A stretch of 64,000 bases of DNA from Mesorhizobium sp. B1-1-8 (lineage in GTDB: Bacteria; Pseudomonadota; Alphaproteobacteria; Rhizobiales; Rhizobiaceae), in contig NZ_CP083956.1 in assembly GCF_006442795.2 (NCBI RefSeq), positions 3,635,501 to 3,699,500 on the forward strand. The letters are read 5' to 3'. Positions 43,449 through 51,594 of this stretch are shown here, piece after piece. The number at the start of each line of letters is the position of its first letter. The first letter of the stretch is position 1. The translations under genes and the position numbers were made by a program. The notes below the pieces were generated by a model. That model was not told where the DNA came from. It ran no database searches and saw only the letters and a program-made list of their open reading frames with translations.

Positions 43449-44060
43449 ATGAAGCTGTTCGATGGCGGCCGCGCGCCAAATCCCCGGCGGGTCCGGGTTT
43501 TTCTCGCGGAAAAGGGGCTGAGCGTTCCTTTGGTGCCCATCGATATGGGCGCGCTGGAGCATCGCGAGGAGCCGGTGGCGTCGCGCAACGCGCTGCGGCG
43601 GCTGCCGGTGCTCGAACTCGACGACGGCACCATCATCACGGAGTCGATCGCCATCTGCCGCTATTTCGAGGAGCTGCATCCGGAGCCCGCTTTGTTCGGC
43701 AAGGGAGCGCTCGGCAAGGCCATGGTGGAGATGTGGCAGCGGCGCATGGAGTTCAATCTGCTGACTTGCGTCGCCGCCGCCTTCCGGCATATCCATCCGG
43801 CGATGAAGGACTGGGAGGTGCCGCAGATCGCCGAATGGGGCGAGGCCAACAAACCCAAGGCGATCGACTTCCTGCATCTCCTCGACCGGGAGTTGGCGAA
43901 CCGGGAATTCGCCGCCGGCGATAAATACTCGGTCGCCGACATCACCGGGCTGATCGCTGTCGATTTCATGAAGCCGGCGCGCATCAAGGTGCCGGAGGAA
44001 TGCGGCAACGTGCTGCGCTGGCATGCGGCGATCGCGAGCCGGCCGAGCGCTGTGGCGTGA
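43449..44060 (+). CDS. Glutathione S-transferase family protein
   Basis: 203 residues from ATG 43449 (MKLFDGGRAPNPRRVRVFLAEKGL). The N-terminal thioredoxin-like fold shows PNPRRVRVFLAEK, the cis-Pro strand LRRLPVLELDDGTIITESIAICRYFEE (glutathione site, ES) at about residues 50-78. An all-helical C-terminal domain ends IKVPEECGNVLRWHAAIASRPSA. The function is probably conjugation or reduction of electrophiles in the cytosol. It lies 28 bases before the UDG-family gene. Confidence 0.88.
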   Translation: MKLFDGGRAPNPRRVRVFLAEKGLSVPLVPIDMGALEHREEPVASRNALRRLPVLELDDGTIITESIAICRYFEELHPEPALFGKGALGKAMVEMWQRRMEFNLLTCVAAAFRHIHPAMKDWEVPQIAEWGEANKPKAIDFLHLLDRELANREFAAGDKYSVADITGLIAVDFMKPARIKVPEECGNVLRWHAAIASRPSAVA

Positions 44061-44087
44061 GCGCAACTATTGGATAAACTGCCCGGC

Positions 44088-44705
44088 ATGAGTGAAGAGC
44101 TGGAGAGCCTAGCCCAGAGGGTGCGGGCCTGCCGCATCTGCGTCGAGAACCCGGCCGGCCGGCCGTTGCCGCATGAGCCGCGGCCGGTGCTGAGACCCTC
44201 ATCGAAGGCGCGCATCCTGCTTGCCAGCCAGGCGCCGGGCACCAAGGTGCACATATCCGGCATGCCGTTTACCGATGCTTCCGGAGATCGCCTCAGAAGC
44301 TGGCTCGGCGTCAGCAGCGAGGAGTTCTACGACACCGAAAAATTCGCCATCGTGCCGATGGGTTTTTGCTTCCCAGGCCAGGATGCCAAGGGCTCCGACC
44401 TGCCGCCGCGCCGCGAGTGCGCGCCGGCCTGGCGCAGCCGGTTGATGGCACTGATGCCGCAGATCGACCTGGTGCTGACGATCGGCGGCTATGCGCAGTC
44501 CTGGCATATGGGCGCCGCGCGCAGCGCTTCATTGACGGACACGGTGAAGAACTGGCGCGCCGCATGGGACGCGCCGGCCAGGCCGAAAGTGCTGCCGCTG
44601 CCGCATCCGTCGTGGCGAAACACCGGTTGGCTGAAGAAGAATCCCTGGTTTGAAATGGATTTGCTGCCTTTCCTCCAATCGGAAATCCGCTATCGCATCA
44701 ACTAG
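44088..44705 (+). CDS. Uracil-DNA glycosylase-family protein
   Basis: 205 residues from ATG 44088 (MSEELESLAQRVRACRICVENP); a TTG at 44070 is also in frame. This belongs to the UDG superfamily family with 'ILLASQAPGTKVHISGMPFTDASGDRLRSWLG' (G-x-A-P-G-x-x...F, motif I) and LPLPHPSWRN near the end (motif II, P-H-P-S). Two Cys (CRIC) lie near the start. This branch is often annotated 'uracil-DNA glycosylase family protein' with unverified activity. It may remove uracil or a damaged base from DNA. Confidence 0.85.
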   Translation: MSEELESLAQRVRACRICVENPAGRPLPHEPRPVLRPSSKARILLASQAPGTKVHISGMPFTDASGDRLRSWLGVSSEEFYDTEKFAIVPMGFCFPGQDAKGSDLPPRRECAPAWRSRLMALMPQIDLVLTIGGYAQSWHMGAARSASLTDTVKNWRAAWDAPARPKVLPLPHPSWRNTGWLKKNPWFEMDLLPFLQSEIRYRIN

Positions 44706-44778
44706 CGATCTCGCAAGAAATCACTCGCTTTTCCGACGTTCGGCAGAATTTCTTTCTTGTGAAAGGGCCGGATAAAAG

Positions 44779-44801
44779 GGAATATAGCCAAACTATTCCC
44801 C
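44779..44801. promoter_or_regulatory. Inverted repeat upstream of the Lrp-family gene
   Basis: GGGAATA - 9 bases - TATTCCC, 7-bp perfect arms centred about 23 bases upstream of the ATG at 44813. Lrp/AsnC regulators bind such dyads with an AT-rich centre and usually control their own promoters. This is a likely autoregulatory site. Confidence 0.6.
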
Positions 44802-44812
44802 TGGAGCCTCCC

Positions 44813-45304
44813 ATGGACCGCCTTGACAGAAAAATTCTTCGCCTCCTGCAGGAGGACGCAACCCTTGCGGTCGCCGATGTCGCCAAGAAAGTCGGCCTGT
44901 CGACCACGCCCTGCTGGCGGCGCATCCAGAAGCTCGAGGAGGAGGGCGTCATCAAGCGGCGCGTGGCCATCCTCGACCACGAGAAGGTCAATGTGCGGGT
45001 CACCGTCTTCGTGTCGATCCGCACCAATTCGCACAGCCATGAATGGCTGCGCCGCTTCTCCGAAGTCATCCAGGAATTTCCGGAAGTGGTCGAGTTCTAC
45101 CGCATGAGCGGCGACGTCGACTATCTCTTGCGCGTCGTGGTGCCCGACATCGCCGCCTATGACGCATTCTACAAGCGGCTGATCGCCAAGATCGAGATCC
45201 GCGACGTGTCGTCGTCCTTCGCCATGGAGCAGATCAAGTACACGACGGAGATCCCGCTCGACTACATGGTGCTGGACAAGGAATCGGGCGCCAACGCGGC
45301 TTGA
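44813..45304 (+). CDS. Lrp/AsnC-family transcriptional regulator
   Basis: 163 residues from ATG 44813 (MDRLDRKILRLLQEDATLAVADVAKKVGLSTTPCWRRIQKLEEEGVI). The helix-turn-helix occupies residues 5-50 and the RAM/AsnC effector domain residues 65-155 (YRMSGDVDYLLRVVVPDIAAYDAFYKRLI, then SSFAMEQIKYTTEIPL). Regulators of this branch respond to amino acids and control degradation or efflux genes. The target is not evident here because neighbours on both sides are unrelated. An earlier in-frame start at 44759 lies within the inverted repeat region and is rejected. Confidence 0.92.
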   Translation: MDRLDRKILRLLQEDATLAVADVAKKVGLSTTPCWRRIQKLEEEGVIKRRVAILDHEKVNVRVTVFVSIRTNSHSHEWLRRFSEVIQEFPEVVEFYRMSGDVDYLLRVVVPDIAAYDAFYKRLIAKIEIRDVSSSFAMEQIKYTTEIPLDYMVLDKESGANAA

Positions 45305-45368
45305 GCATGTAGCTTTTTTGGGGACGAATGGACCTGCCGCTTTTACATGGCGGCGGTGAGCCGTCGGG

Positions 45369-45569
45369 TCATTCTTGGCGGTCTCGCTTCTGCCGAAATT
45401 TCAAAAAATAACCAAACGCGATATCGGTGAGAATAGCGGATGCCGCAACATAGAGGAAATACTTCTGATAGTGACTGTGAATGAAGTTAAATGCGTAAAC
45501 CCACACAAAGGCGCTGGCGAACCATATTATGGGGCGAGGGCCAAATGATTTCCGGAAAATCTGCAGCAT
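45369..45569 (-). CDS. Small two-helix membrane protein (uncertain)
   Basis: 66 residues (MLQIFRKSFGPRPIIWFASAFVWVYAFNFIHSHYQKYFLYVAASAILTDIAFGYFL...). Two hydrophobic segments (residues 13-29 and 37-55) and a charged tail (KFRQKRDRQE) give a plausible small membrane protein. The surrounding 420 bases are otherwise empty and lower in GC than the neighbouring genes. The family is unknown and no strong ribosome binding site is seen. Confidence 0.5.
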   Translation of the reverse strand: MLQIFRKSFGPRPIIWFASAFVWVYAFNFIHSHYQKYFLYVAASAILTDIAFGYFLKFRQKRDRQE

Positions 45570-45724
45570 ACGGTTGCCAACGGCCTGTTGATCGTTTCGC
45601 TCTTTAGAGAGCTCAGCTTAGAGAGCTCAGCCAACCTATCCTTGCACTTTTGGAATTGCAACGTATTGGCGAAGGCCGAATGTATGCGCCGCAGCCACCG
45701 TGCGGTGGCTATTGCGATTGCGTG

Positions 45725-46291
45725 TCAGTTCTTCTTTTTGTTGAGAAAATTCCACGGCGAGTTGACCGGCAGCGTGACCGTATCCGGCACGGTGTCGACG
45801 CTTGTCACCTCGGCCTTGCGCACCGTGTAGCCCGACTGGACGATCGAGACGCCGTCGAGAATGAAGAGCTGGCTCTTCTCCAGGCCCGGCTGCAGCGCGC
45901 CGGTGACCGAGACCGGCTGGTAGACCTGCGCCATCTTGTAGGGATGCGCCGGCGTGACCAGCACGATCTGGTTGGGCGGTGGCGTCGGCATGTGGCTGCA
46001 GGCGCCTGTCCACGGCACCAAAAGGAACTGGTAGACCAAGTCACCATCGCGATCGACCGGCAATGCATAGCCGGCTAATTGTATCGTCTTGTCCTGGAGA
46101 TTGAGCGACAAGGTCTCCCCATGGTCGGGCAATTTCGCCGCGATCATCGGCAGGTTGGCGTCCTCGGCGATCGCCTGGGTGGCCGGGCGCAAATCCTTCC
46201 AGAAGATGTGCGTGGGCGCGGCCGAGGCTTCGACGGCAGTGGAGACAAACACCGCGGCTGCGAGCGCTACGGTTTTGAGGCGGTTGTCCAT
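45725..46291 (-). CDS. DUF3299-family secreted protein
   Basis: 188 residues from ATG 46291 (MDNRLKTVALAAAVFVSTAVEASA). Signal peptide cleaved near ASA-AP. The mature part has IFWKDLRPATQ, KTIQLAGYALPVDRDGDLVYQFLLVPWTGACSHMPTPPPNQIVLV (with Cys and His, the DUF3299 core) and YQPVSVTGALQPGLEKS. DUF3299 proteins are periplasmic or lipoproteins of unknown function, often linked with transport and metal genes. The start at 46342 is rejected because it lies in non-coding-like sequence. Confidence 0.8.
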   Translation of the reverse strand: MDNRLKTVALAAAVFVSTAVEASAAPTHIFWKDLRPATQAIAEDANLPMIAAKLPDHGETLSLNLQDKTIQLAGYALPVDRDGDLVYQFLLVPWTGACSHMPTPPPNQIVLVTPAHPYKMAQVYQPVSVTGALQPGLEKSQLFILDGVSIVQSGYTVRKAEVTSVDTVPDTVTLPVNSPWNFLNKKKN

Positions 46292-46338
46292 TGGCCGCTT
46301 CCCCTTCGAGCCGAGTAAAGACGCTGCTCCGGGTGACG

Positions 46339-46917
46339 TCAACGCTCAAGCCGCATCACATGTCTGCGAGAACCGGCCATGCCTGTTTCGTAGAAGCCGC
46401 GACCGGCAAACATGTCGCGAAAGCCCATGAACCTGTAGCTCGGCGACGCTTCGTCCACCGGATAAGCCTCGATGATGTGGGCCCCTTTGGCGAAGGCATG
46501 GTCGATCGCCGCATCGAGCAAAGCGGATGCGAGGCCGCCGCCGCGCAACGACCTCGGCACGTAAAAGCAAACGATCGACCAGAGGCCGGCCTCGCCGTCA
46601 TCCTGTTGCTTCGACAGCCTGCGGTAGGTTTCGCGCGGCGCGACCGAGCACCAGCCGACTGGCTTGCCCGCCAGCTCAGCGACAATGCCGACCGGTGTGC
46701 CGGCATCGATGCGCGCCATCATCAGGCGTTTTTTCTCGTCGCTATCGATGTGCTCGCGGCCGGAGTAGCGCCAGGCCATGCACCAACAGTATTTCGGCGC
46801 GCTGGGCTGTTCGAACAAGTCTTCGAAGCAGCCGCGCGTCTCCGGCGTCACCTCGATGAAGCGGATGCCGGCAAGGTCAAGCCGTTCTGGCGGCGAGGCG
46901 TTCGAGCGTTTTGGCAC
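46339..46917 (-). CDS. GNAT-family N-acetyltransferase
   Basis: 192 residues from ATG 46917. GNAT core: GIVAELAGKPVGWCSVAPRETYRRL (beta 2-4) and LWSIVCFYVPRSLRGGGLASALLDAAIDHAFAKGA, with the acetyl-CoA loop R-x-x-G-x-G/A present as RSLRGGGLA. The N-terminus contains FEQPSAPKYCWCMAWRYSG, a signature of a GNAT branch related to small-molecule resistance. Its start lies 41 bases inside the end of the alkylation-repair gene, indicating an overlapping transcript. Confidence 0.85.
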   Translation of the reverse strand: MPKRSNASPPERLDLAGIRFIEVTPETRGCFEDLFEQPSAPKYCWCMAWRYSGREHIDSDEKKRLMMARIDAGTPVGIVAELAGKPVGWCSVAPRETYRRLSKQQDDGEAGLWSIVCFYVPRSLRGGGLASALLDAAIDHAFAKGAHIIEAYPVDEASPSYRFMGFRDMFAGRGFYETGMAGSRRHVMRLER

Positions 46918-47581
46918 CGGAGAGTTCCTTCACCGCATCCTTGCCGATCCAGCGCGCCGTCTTGTCCGACGATGCCGCCAGTCTTTCCGCCAGCGCAAGG
47001 GCAGGGGCGTGCAAGGCCACTGACCGCTTGCCGATCTGCCGCAGCGCCCAGTTCACCGCCTTCTTGACGAAATTGCGCGGATCGCCAGCATGCTTTTCGA
47101 TCAGCGGCAGGTAGGCGAGGAATGTCGCATCCGGCTCATTCTTGAGATGCACCGCTCCCCAGGCCAGCATGGCAAAGGCGGTGCGGCGGACGAATTCGCG
47201 CTCGTCGGCGGCAAATTCCTCGACAAGATCGCGCCAGAATGCCGTTGCGGCAAACAGGTCCGCGACCGTATCGACGATCTCCCAGCTGTCGAAATCCGCG
47301 GCCCAGCGCCGGCACATATCGGCGTCGATCTTCTTCGGCTCGCCGGTGAAGGCGGCCATCAGCCGCGCCTCTCGGATGCCGCTGTCCCACAAAAGCAGCG
47401 CCCGCTCATGGTTCTTCTTCAGCTTGCGCGCCAGCGGCCGCAATTCGGAATTGCCGACGCCAAGCGCGGTCGCAATGTTGATGCCGAAGCGCGCCATGCC
47501 GGCGCGGTTTTGCTCCGTGCCGATCGAGCGCAAGTGAACGACGATGTCGTCGGCGCTCCAGCTCGGATCGGGCAGGGCCAT
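46877..47581 (-). CDS. DNA alkylation repair (ALK/HEAT-like) protein
   Basis: 234 residues from ATG 47581 (MALPDPSWSADDIVVHLRSIG). All-helical HEAT-like repeats with the AlkC/AlkD-type features ARFGINIATALGVGNSELRPLARKLKKNHERALLLWDSGIREARLMAAF and FVKKAVNWALRQIGKRS. AlkD-type glycosylases excise alkylated purines without base flipping; the exact activity is unproven here. The gene lies 8 bases downstream of the oxidoreductase stop and its end overlaps the GNAT gene. Confidence 0.85.
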   Translation of the reverse strand: MALPDPSWSADDIVVHLRSIGTEQNRAGMARFGINIATALGVGNSELRPLARKLKKNHERALLLWDSGIREARLMAAFTGEPKKIDADMCRRWAADFDSWEIVDTVADLFAATAFWRDLVEEFAADEREFVRRTAFAMLAWGAVHLKNEPDATFLAYLPLIEKHAGDPRNFVKKAVNWALRQIGKRSVALHAPALALAERLAASSDKTARWIGKDAVKELSGAKTLERLAARTA

Positions 47582-47589
47582 CGCGCCGC

Positions 47590-48459
47590 CTATTTTTCCA
47601 GGCGCGCCAGCAGCGAGGAGGTGTCCCAGCGCTTGCCGCCCATCGCCTGCACGTCCTTGTAGAACTGGTCGACCAATGCTGTCACCGGCAGCTTGGCGCC
47701 GTTGCGGTCGGCTTCGGCCAGGCAAATGCCGAGATCCTTGCGCATCCAGTCGACGGCAAAGCCGAAATCATATTTGCCGGCGTTCATGGTCTTATGCCGG
47801 TTTTCCATCTGCCATGAGCCGGCCGCGCCCTTGGAGATCACCTCGATCACCTTCTCGATGTCGAGCCCTGCCTTCTTGCCGAAATGGATGCCTTCGGCCA
47901 GCCCCTGGACGAGACCGGCAATGGCGATCTGGTTGATCATTTTCGTCAGCTGGCCGGCACCGACCGGACCCATCAAGCCAACCATACGGGCGTACGCCTC
48001 GATGACCGGCCTGGCCTTGTCGAAGGCGGCCTGCTGGCCGCCGACCATCACCGTCAGAGTACCATCCTCGGCGCCGGCCTGGCCGCCGGAGACCGGCGCG
48101 TCGAGGAAGGAAAAGCCAGCCTTTTTGGCCGCTTCATCCAGCTCGCGCGCGACTTCGGCGGAAGCGGTGGTGTTGTCGATATAGACCGAGCCGTTCTTCA
48201 TCGCCGCGAAGGCCCCTTTTGCGCCGGTCGTCACCGAGCGAAGGTTGTCGTCATTGCCGACGCAGGAGAAGACGAAATCCTTACCCTCCGCGGCCTCAGC
48301 CGGGGTCTGCGCCAGCCTGCCGCCATGCTGGGCAACCCACTGCTCGGCCTTAGCTGTGGTGCGGTTGTAGACGGTGACATCGTGGCCGCCCTTGTTCCTG
48401 AGGTGTCCGGCCATCGGATAGCCCATAACGCCAAGACCGAGAAATGCCACCGATGCCAT
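47590..48459 (-). CDS. NAD(P)-dependent beta-hydroxyacid dehydrogenase (GarR/MmsB family)
   Basis: 289 residues from ATG 48459 (MASVAFLGLGVMGYPMAGHL). The Rossmann motif GLGVMGYPMA (residues 8-17), substrate-binding FLDAPVSGGQAGAEDGTL (about 120) and the catalytic lysine region GAGQLTKMINQIAIAGLVQGLAEG (Lys about 170) define the 3-hydroxyisobutyrate or 2-hydroxy-3-oxopropionate (tartronate semialdehyde) reductase family. The C-terminal helical domain is complete. The substrate cannot be fixed from sequence alone. It sits downstream of the ABC permease genes on the same strand. Confidence 0.9.
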   Translation of the reverse strand: MASVAFLGLGVMGYPMAGHLRNKGGHDVTVYNRTTAKAEQWVAQHGGRLAQTPAEAAEGKDFVFSCVGNDDNLRSVTTGAKGAFAAMKNGSVYIDNTTASAEVARELDEAAKKAGFSFLDAPVSGGQAGAEDGTLTVMVGGQQAAFDKARPVIEAYARMVGLMGPVGAGQLTKMINQIAIAGLVQGLAEGIHFGKKAGLDIEKVIEVISKGAAGSWQMENRHKTMNAGKYDFGFAVDWMRKDLGICLAEADRNGAKLPVTALVDQFYKDVQAMGGKRWDTSSLLARLEK

Positions 48460-48524
48460 GTTTCCGAATCCTTGAGAAGCCAGCTTTGCCGGCCTTCTTA
48501 ACGGATCAGGCCGGCCTATGGGAG

Positions 48525-49349
48525 TCAGCGATGCAGATGGACGGTGATCCGGCGTTCGATCCACTCGACGCCATGACGCAGGATCTCGACCATCACCAGA
48601 TAGACGATCGCCACCCAGATATAGGCCTGGATGTCGAAGGACTTGGCGTAGGCGAGCTTCGCATTGCCCATTAGATCGTAGACAGTGATGATGGCGACGA
48701 TGGCCGAGGCCTTGATCATCAGGATGAGCTCGTTGCCGTAAGGGCGCAGCGCCACGATGATCGCTTGCGGCATGATGACCTTGCGCAGCGTCTGCAATCT
48801 GTGCAGGCCGAGCGAGGCGGCGCCTTCCCATTGGCCCCTTGGAACGCTTTCTATGGCGCCGCGCAGAATTTCGGCCTGATAGGCGGCGGTGTTGAGCGAG
48901 AAGGCAAAAACGGCGCAGTAGAAAGCCTCGCGGAAGAACCACCACAGTCCGACCGTTTCGAGTTCCGGCCGGAACGAACCGATGCCGTAATAGACCAGAT
49001 AAGTCTGCACGAGCAGCGGCGTGCCGCGGAAGAAATAGACATAGCAATAGGCCAGCCCCGACAGCACCCGGTTCTTTGACATGCGGCCATAGGCGACGGG
49101 CAGCGAGAGGATTGCCCCGAGCACCATCGAAATGGCCACCAGCGACAAGGTTGTGCCCAGTCCCTGCAGATAGGCTGGCGCGTATCTGGCGAAGAACTCG
49201 GCATTCCAGGCGTAGACGAGATAGGCCACGATGCCGAGACCGAAAAGGATCCACACGCCGACCAGCGCATAGCCGACGACACGGGCGCGCGACCAGCCGC
49301 GAGCCAAAGGCGGCGGTTTGTCGACGGCGATGGCCTGGCTGACGCTCAT
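48525..49349 (-). CDS. Polar amino-acid ABC transporter permease (HisM/GlnP family)
   Basis: 274 residues from ATG 49349, overlapping the other permease stop (ATGA). About six helices, with an unusually long N-terminal lead (residues 1-25). Motifs: LGTTLSLVAISMVLGAILSLPVAYGRMS, YVYFFRGTPLLVQTYLVYYG and the EAA loop EILRGAIESVPRGQWEGAASLGLHRLQTLRKVIMPQA for contact with the ATPase. It forms the inner-membrane channel with the 49346 gene. No ATP-binding subunit is adjacent. Confidence 0.93.
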   Translation of the reverse strand: MSVSQAIAVDKPPPLARGWSRARVVGYALVGVWILFGLGIVAYLVYAWNAEFFARYAPAYLQGLGTTLSLVAISMVLGAILSLPVAYGRMSKNRVLSGLAYCYVYFFRGTPLLVQTYLVYYGIGSFRPELETVGLWWFFREAFYCAVFAFSLNTAAYQAEILRGAIESVPRGQWEGAASLGLHRLQTLRKVIMPQAIIVALRPYGNELILMIKASAIVAIITVYDLMGNAKLAYAKSFDIQAYIWVAIVYLVMVEILRHGVEWIERRITVHLHR

Positions 49350-50062
49350 CGCGCCTCCCTTCGCCCGAGCGAGCGCAGGATATAGCTCGTAGCAATCGAC
49401 GACAGGATGGCGAGCAGAAGGAAAATCAGCGCCGCAAGGCTGTAAAAAAGGAAAGAGTGTTTGGTGACGCGGGCCGCGACACCGGCATTGCGTAAGGTCT
49501 CGGCGAGATTGACGACCGAGACCAGCGAGGTGTCCTTGAGCAGGCTGAGCCAGCAGTTCTCGAGGCCGGGAAAGGCGATGCGCAACAGTTGCGGCAGGAC
49601 CACCAGGCGCATGGTCTGCCATTTCGACAGGCCGATGGCGTAGCCGCCCTCATACTGGCCTTTCGGAATGGCGCGAAAGGCGGAGAGAAAAACCTCGCTG
49701 GCGTAGGATGAAAAGATCAGCGACAGCACGATCATGCCGGCGATGAAGCTGTTGACGTCGATCGTCGCGTCCGGATTGAACAACCGGATGAGATGTTGCA
49801 GCAAAAGTGGCATACCGAAGAAGAACAGGAACAGCGTCACCAGTTCAGGCAGGCCGCGAAAGACAGTGGTGTAGATGTTGCCGGCCAGTCGCAGCGAAGG
49901 TTCTTCATGCTGCTTGGCGAAGGCGACGAAAAAACCGATCACCAGGCCGAAGGGAAGCGTGGCAAGCGCCAGCGCAACCGTGACCAGCACGCCTGACGCA
50001 ATGTCGTCACTCCAGCCATCCGGTCCCCAGCTGAGAAGTGTCCAAATGCTCTGGGCCGGCAT
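49346..50062 (-). CDS. Polar amino-acid ABC transporter permease (HisQ family)
   Basis: 238 residues from ATG 50062. HisMQ motifs: GVLVTVALALATLPFGLVIGFFVAFAKQ, YTTVFRGLPELVTLFLFFFG, and the EAA loop SEVFLSAFRAIPKGQYEGGYAIGLSKWQTMRLVVLPQLLRIAFPGLENCWLSLLKDTSLVS. Its order, binding protein then two overlapping permeases, is that of opine- and histidine-type importers. Confidence 0.93.
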   Translation of the reverse strand: MPAQSIWTLLSWGPDGWSDDIASGVLVTVALALATLPFGLVIGFFVAFAKQHEEPSLRLAGNIYTTVFRGLPELVTLFLFFFGMPLLLQHLIRLFNPDATIDVNSFIAGMIVLSLIFSSYASEVFLSAFRAIPKGQYEGGYAIGLSKWQTMRLVVLPQLLRIAFPGLENCWLSLLKDTSLVSVVNLAETLRNAGVAARVTKHSFLFYSLAALIFLLLAILSSIATSYILRSLGRREAR

Positions 50063-50139
50063 TGACGGGTCGTGTCTCCGTGGCGATCCCGGAAGAATTT
50101 ATGGCGGCGAGGGGCTCCCCGCCGCCGTTGGCTTACCGA

Positions 50140-50925
50140 TCAGGATTCGGCGCCGTAGACGTCGAACTTGAAGTACTTGTCGTTGATTTCCTTATACTTC
50201 CCGTTTTTGCGGATGGCGTCGATCGCGGCATTCAGCTTGTTGACCAGATCGGTCTCGCCCTTGCGCACGGCGATGCCGGCGCCTGGTCCGAAAATCTCGA
50301 CCGGCTGCGGCGAGGGCTGGCCGAGGATCTTGCAGCAGGCGCCGTCAGGCGAATCCAGCCACTGCTGCAGCACGACGATATCGTCCTCGATGGCGTCCAG
50401 ACGACCGTTGGCGAGGTCGGCCTGCTCCTCGGGGCTGCTCGGATAGCCCTTGATCGTGCTGTCGGTGTAGGTCTTGGAGGCATAGTTGAAATGGGTGGTC
50501 GTGGTGGCGACGCCGATCGATTTGCCGGCAAGATCCTGCTTGGTCACGCCCTTGATGGTCGAATCCTTGGCGACGGCGATCGCCGAGGGGGTGTTATAGT
50601 ATTTGTGGGTGAAGTCGACCTTCTCCTGACGCTCAGGCGTGATCGACATGGAGGCGACGATGGCGTCGAACTTGCCGGCTTGCAGCGCCGGGATGATGCC
50701 GTCCCAGTCCTGCGCGACAAAGGTGCACTTCACCTTCATTTCGTCGCAAAGGGCCTTGGCGATGTCGATGTCGAAGCCGACCAACTGGCCGTCCGAAGTC
50801 AGGTTGTTGAAGGGCGGATACGCGCCTTCGGTGCCGATCCTCAGGGTCTTTTCCTGAGCCTGGGCAACGCCAAGTGTCAGCAGCGCGGCCGAAGCGGCGA
50901 GCGCGATACGCAGTGCAATACGCAT
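50140..50925 (-). CDS. Amino-acid ABC transporter substrate-binding protein
   Basis: 261 residues from ATG 50925 (MRIALRIALAASAALLTLGVAQA), signal peptide cleaved near AQA-QE. SBP_bac_3 family: TLRIGTEGAYPPFNNLTSDGQLVGFDIDIAKAL, FDAIVASMSITPERQEKVDFTHKYYNTPS, and KSIGVATTTTHFNY. Two Cys near the C-terminal third (ACCK) are present. It delivers a polar amino acid or opine-like ligand to the two permeases downstream; the ligand is not determinable here. Confidence 0.93.
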   Translation of the reverse strand: MRIALRIALAASAALLTLGVAQAQEKTLRIGTEGAYPPFNNLTSDGQLVGFDIDIAKALCDEMKVKCTFVAQDWDGIIPALQAGKFDAIVASMSITPERQEKVDFTHKYYNTPSAIAVAKDSTIKGVTKQDLAGKSIGVATTTTHFNYASKTYTDSTIKGYPSSPEEQADLANGRLDAIEDDIVVLQQWLDSPDGACCKILGQPSPQPVEIFGPGAGIAVRKGETDLVNKLNAAIDAIRKNGKYKEINDKYFKFDVYGAES

Positions 50926-51078
50926 GATGATCCTCTCATAATTATCATGGCCGCTGTCCCATGCGGCTCTTGTGGGCGGAGCTTTCCTGACCGCCCGCTG
51001 GCGGGATACTCCCACTCTTTCCAAGAAAAAAGCAACTGCAAAACAACCGACAACCGGCAATCGCGGTGTGCCGCTGCG

Positions 51079-51594
51079 TTACTTGCTTTGAGCGACGAGG
51101 CCGCTGGCGCGCTCGATGAAGTCGGCTATTGTTTTCGTGTCATCGAGATCGAAGACCGGCAGGCTTTCGCCCTCGACTTTGAAATCCGCGGCGATGGCGA
51201 CGATGTGCGGATCGCCGGCCGCGAGCGGCGTGCGGTCTCTGGCCTCGATCCGCCTTGCCTCGATCTTGCGGTGCGCCTCGCGCTTGAAGCCTTCGATCAG
51301 CACGATGTCGGACGGCGACAGCCGCGCCAGGATATCATCCAGGGTCGGCTCGTCTTCGTCGCGCAGTTCGTGCATCAGCGCCCAGCGCCTGCCGGATACG
51401 ATCGCGACCTCGGTTGCGCCTGCCTGGCGGTGCCGAAAGGAGTCTGCGCCCGGCTTGTCGATGTCGAAGTCGTGATGGGCGTGCTTGACCGTCGAGACCG
51501 TCCAGCCGCGCCGCACCAGTTCGGTGACCAGCTTCTCGGTCAGTGTCGTCTTGCCGGAATTCTTCCAGCCGGTAATGCCGAATACGCGTCTCAT
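51079..51594 (-). CDS. mobB: Molybdopterin-guanine dinucleotide biosynthesis adaptor MobB
   Basis: 171 residues from ATG 51594, overlapping the mobA stop (ATGA). P-loop GTPase MRRVFGITGWKNSGKTTLTEKLVTELVRRGW (G-x4-GKT, residues 9-17), VSTVKHAHHDFDIDKPGADSFRHRQAGATEV (conserved His/Asp) and VLIEGFKREAHRKIE. It assists MobA in attaching GMP to molybdopterin. Usually dispensable but coupled to mobA as here. Confidence 0.93.
   Translation of the reverse strand: MRRVFGITGWKNSGKTTLTEKLVTELVRRGWTVSTVKHAHHDFDIDKPGADSFRHRQAGATEVAIVSGRRWALMHELRDEDEPTLDDILARLSPSDIVLIEGFKREAHRKIEARRIEARDRTPLAAGDPHIVAIAADFKVEGESLPVFDLDDTKTIADFIERASGLVAQSK

Noticed and set aside
48460..49395. Upstream extension of the hydroxyacid dehydrogenase frame
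   Set aside because: It overlaps the permease gene out of frame; the Rossmann motif starts right after ATG 48459.
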